The notes under the pieces were generated by a model. It did not search any database and was not told the DNA's origin. It worked only from the letters and a program-made list of their open reading frames with translations. Below are positions 63,198 to 64,000 of a DNA stretch of 64,000 bases, piece after piece; positions within the stretch are counted from its first letter, which is position 1, and every line of letters begins with the position of its first letter. The position numbers were made by a program, and so were the translations under genes. The stretch is from assembly GCA_963828385.1 (NCBI GenBank), contig CAWHEF010000002.1, positions 620,001 through 684,000 on the forward strand. Direction: 5' to 3'. This DNA is from Bog-756 sp963828385 (GTDB lineage: Bacteria; Actinomycetota; Acidimicrobiia; Acidimicrobiales; RAAP-2).

Positions 63198-63853
63198 GGG
63201 CTCTCCCCCTCCCGCATGCACTCGTCGACCGTGCACCACAGCGCCCACACCAGGGCGTCCTGTGCTTCCTGGATGCGGTGCACGCTTTCCGACCGCACCG
63301 TGAAGCAGTGGTCGATGGAGCCGCTGGCAGCCATTGCCCCTCCGTCGTAGCCGCTCAGCCCGAGCGTCAACACCTTCCGCCGCGCCGCTTCCTCGAAGGC
63401 CCGGAGCAGGTTGGGCGAATTGCCACTCGTGGAGAAGCCGATCGCCATATCGCCGGCCCGGGCGTGGGCGATGAGCTGACGGGAGAAGGAGAGCTCGTAG
63501 CCGACGTCGTTGGACAGCGCCGTGAGCACAGCCGAATCGGAGACCAATGACACCGCGGGTAGCGGACTCGACACCGGAGGATTGCGGAAGAGCTCGACGA
63601 TCCCGTCAGCGTCGGTGGCACTGCCACCGTTTCCGAAGGCGAACAGCCTGCCGCCGGCCCTGAACCGATCGGCCATCTTCCGTCCTGTCAGCTTCACCAT
63701 GTCGACGCAACCCTCGAGCGTCGCCGCACTGAGGGAACCGCTCTCGATGATCTTGAGGCGCGCCGACTCGGCCAGGTCGGCGAGCAGTCCCGACGTGTCG
63801 CGCTCGTCGGCCTCGATGAAGGGATAGAGAAAGCCGGTGGTTTCGCCGCTCAT
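63194..63853 (-). CDS. SIS-domain isomerase (GmhA-like), hydrogenase-linked
   Basis: 219 residues. Phosphosugar-binding: GGRLFAFGNGGSATDADGIV, VSLVSDSAVLTALSNDVGY, GDMAIGFSTSGNSPNLLRAF. It resembles sedoheptulose-7-phosphate isomerases, yet lies between hypE and hypC with 4-nt overlaps on both sides. Such genes occur in actinobacterial [NiFe]-hydrogenase clusters; the role there is unknown. Confidence 0.88.
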   Translation of the reverse strand: MSGETTGFLYPFIEADERDTSGLLADLAESARLKIIESGSLSAATLEGCVDMVKLTGRKMADRFRAGGRLFAFGNGGSATDADGIVELFRNPPVSSPLPAVSLVSDSAVLTALSNDVGYELSFSRQLIAHARAGDMAIGFSTSGNSPNLLRAFEEAARRKVLTLGLSGYDGGAMAASGSIDHCFTVRSESVHRIQEAQDALVWALWCTVDECMREGESP

Positions 63854-64000
63854 GCCGGCTCCGACGATGCGGCTACGTCGGCGAGCGGCAGCACCGTCAG
63901 GGCCACGCCCGCATGGACCAGGATCAGGTCACCGAAGGAGACGTTCCCCACCAGGCTGGTGTCGACGACCTCGACCCTGCCCTGGACGAGGACCTCGGTC
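63850..64000 (-). CDS. hypC: HypC/HupF hydrogenase chaperone, C-terminal part
   Basis: The last 49 codons: VEVVDTSLVGNVSFGDLILV then HAGVALTVL, the typical beta-barrel end of HypC. The N-terminal Met-Cys that binds the Fe(CN)2CO unit is outside the window. Stop overlaps the SIS start (ATGA). Confidence 0.85.
   Translation of the reverse strand, partial: TEVLVQGRVEVVDTSLVGNVSFGDLILVHAGVALTVLPLADVAASSEPA

Noticed and set aside
1..64000. CRISPR arrays, rRNA genes, riboswitches
   Set aside because: None seen on reading both strands; no regularly spaced repeats and no recognisable rRNA or riboswitch core.

Overview
The window is high-GC DNA with GTG/ATG starts, many 1-4 nt overlapping start/stop pairs, F420-type PPOX flavoenzymes, MbcTA-, MazEF- and VapBC-type toxin-antitoxin loci and hyp genes for [NiFe]-hydrogenase maturation. 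This suggests an actinobacterium, probably of the Acidimicrobiia. That placement is inferred from gene content, not from a marker phylogeny.

Left part (1-22.6 kb), chromosomal in character. It holds a GH13 glucosidase end, three short-chain dehydrogenases, two adjacent double-hotdog thioesterase-like genes, HdeD, an MFS pump, an ABC exporter, two PPOX genes, an LMW protein-tyrosine phosphatase and a sulfatase broken by about seven frameshifts. A DUF35/DUF35/thiolase/thiolase operon follows, behind a KstR-like operator, which suggests acyl-CoA or sterol side-chain degradation. Then come a secreted GH5 enzyme, DUF1275, a 3Fe-4S ferredoxin, gltX, YdcF and a phosphonatase-like HAD, and finally tRNA-Gln(CTG) and tRNA-Glu(CTC).

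Middle part. A genomic island (22,629-38,988) sits in the 3' half of tRNA-Glu, bounded by a 42-bp exact direct repeat. It carries a tyrosine integrase whose 3' end was cut by an ISL3-family element (1,430 bp, 8-bp target duplication CCTTGTCG). It also carries a 415-aa protein of unknown function next to an Xre/RES toxin-antitoxin pair, a LuxR-type two-component system, and a compact co-directional operon: two membrane proteins with PH-like regions, a TraD/HerA-like ATPase, a small tandem-winged-helix-like protein, and an acidic-tailed protein. A group II intron, a zinc-ribbon membrane protein and a peptidoglycan amidase lipoprotein complete it. The ATPase operon is the best candidate here for an undescribed envelope or secretion system.

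From 39 to 58 kb lies a second accessory zone full of remnants: VapBC and RHH fragments, truncated enzymes, and an IS407-group element cleanly splitting a YjbR gene with a 4-bp duplication. A 17-bp piece of the tRNA-Glu attachment sequence recurs at 53,406-53,422, next to a truncated gene, so this zone may be an older tandem island. Intact genes here include a cupin-GrpB fusion, a PhyH dioxygenase, an alpha/beta hydrolase whose nucleophile is glycine, MarR, an RCC1-repeat lipoprotein, an ICMT-like protein, a protein-tyrosine phosphatase, MazEF, an endonuclease/phosphatase, an amidohydrolase, VapBC and a nucleotidyltransferase.

Right part (58-64 kb). An ABC-2 transporter pair, a frameshifted GHKL ATPase, and hypE - SIS isomerase - hypC in an overlapping reverse-strand operon. 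That arrangement is known beside actinobacterial [NiFe]-hydrogenases.

Single-base frameshifts are frequent (sulfatase, thiolase, transposase, membrane proteins, ATPase). In most of them the protein sequence on both sides of the break is still well conserved, so part of this may be assembly error rather than decay.
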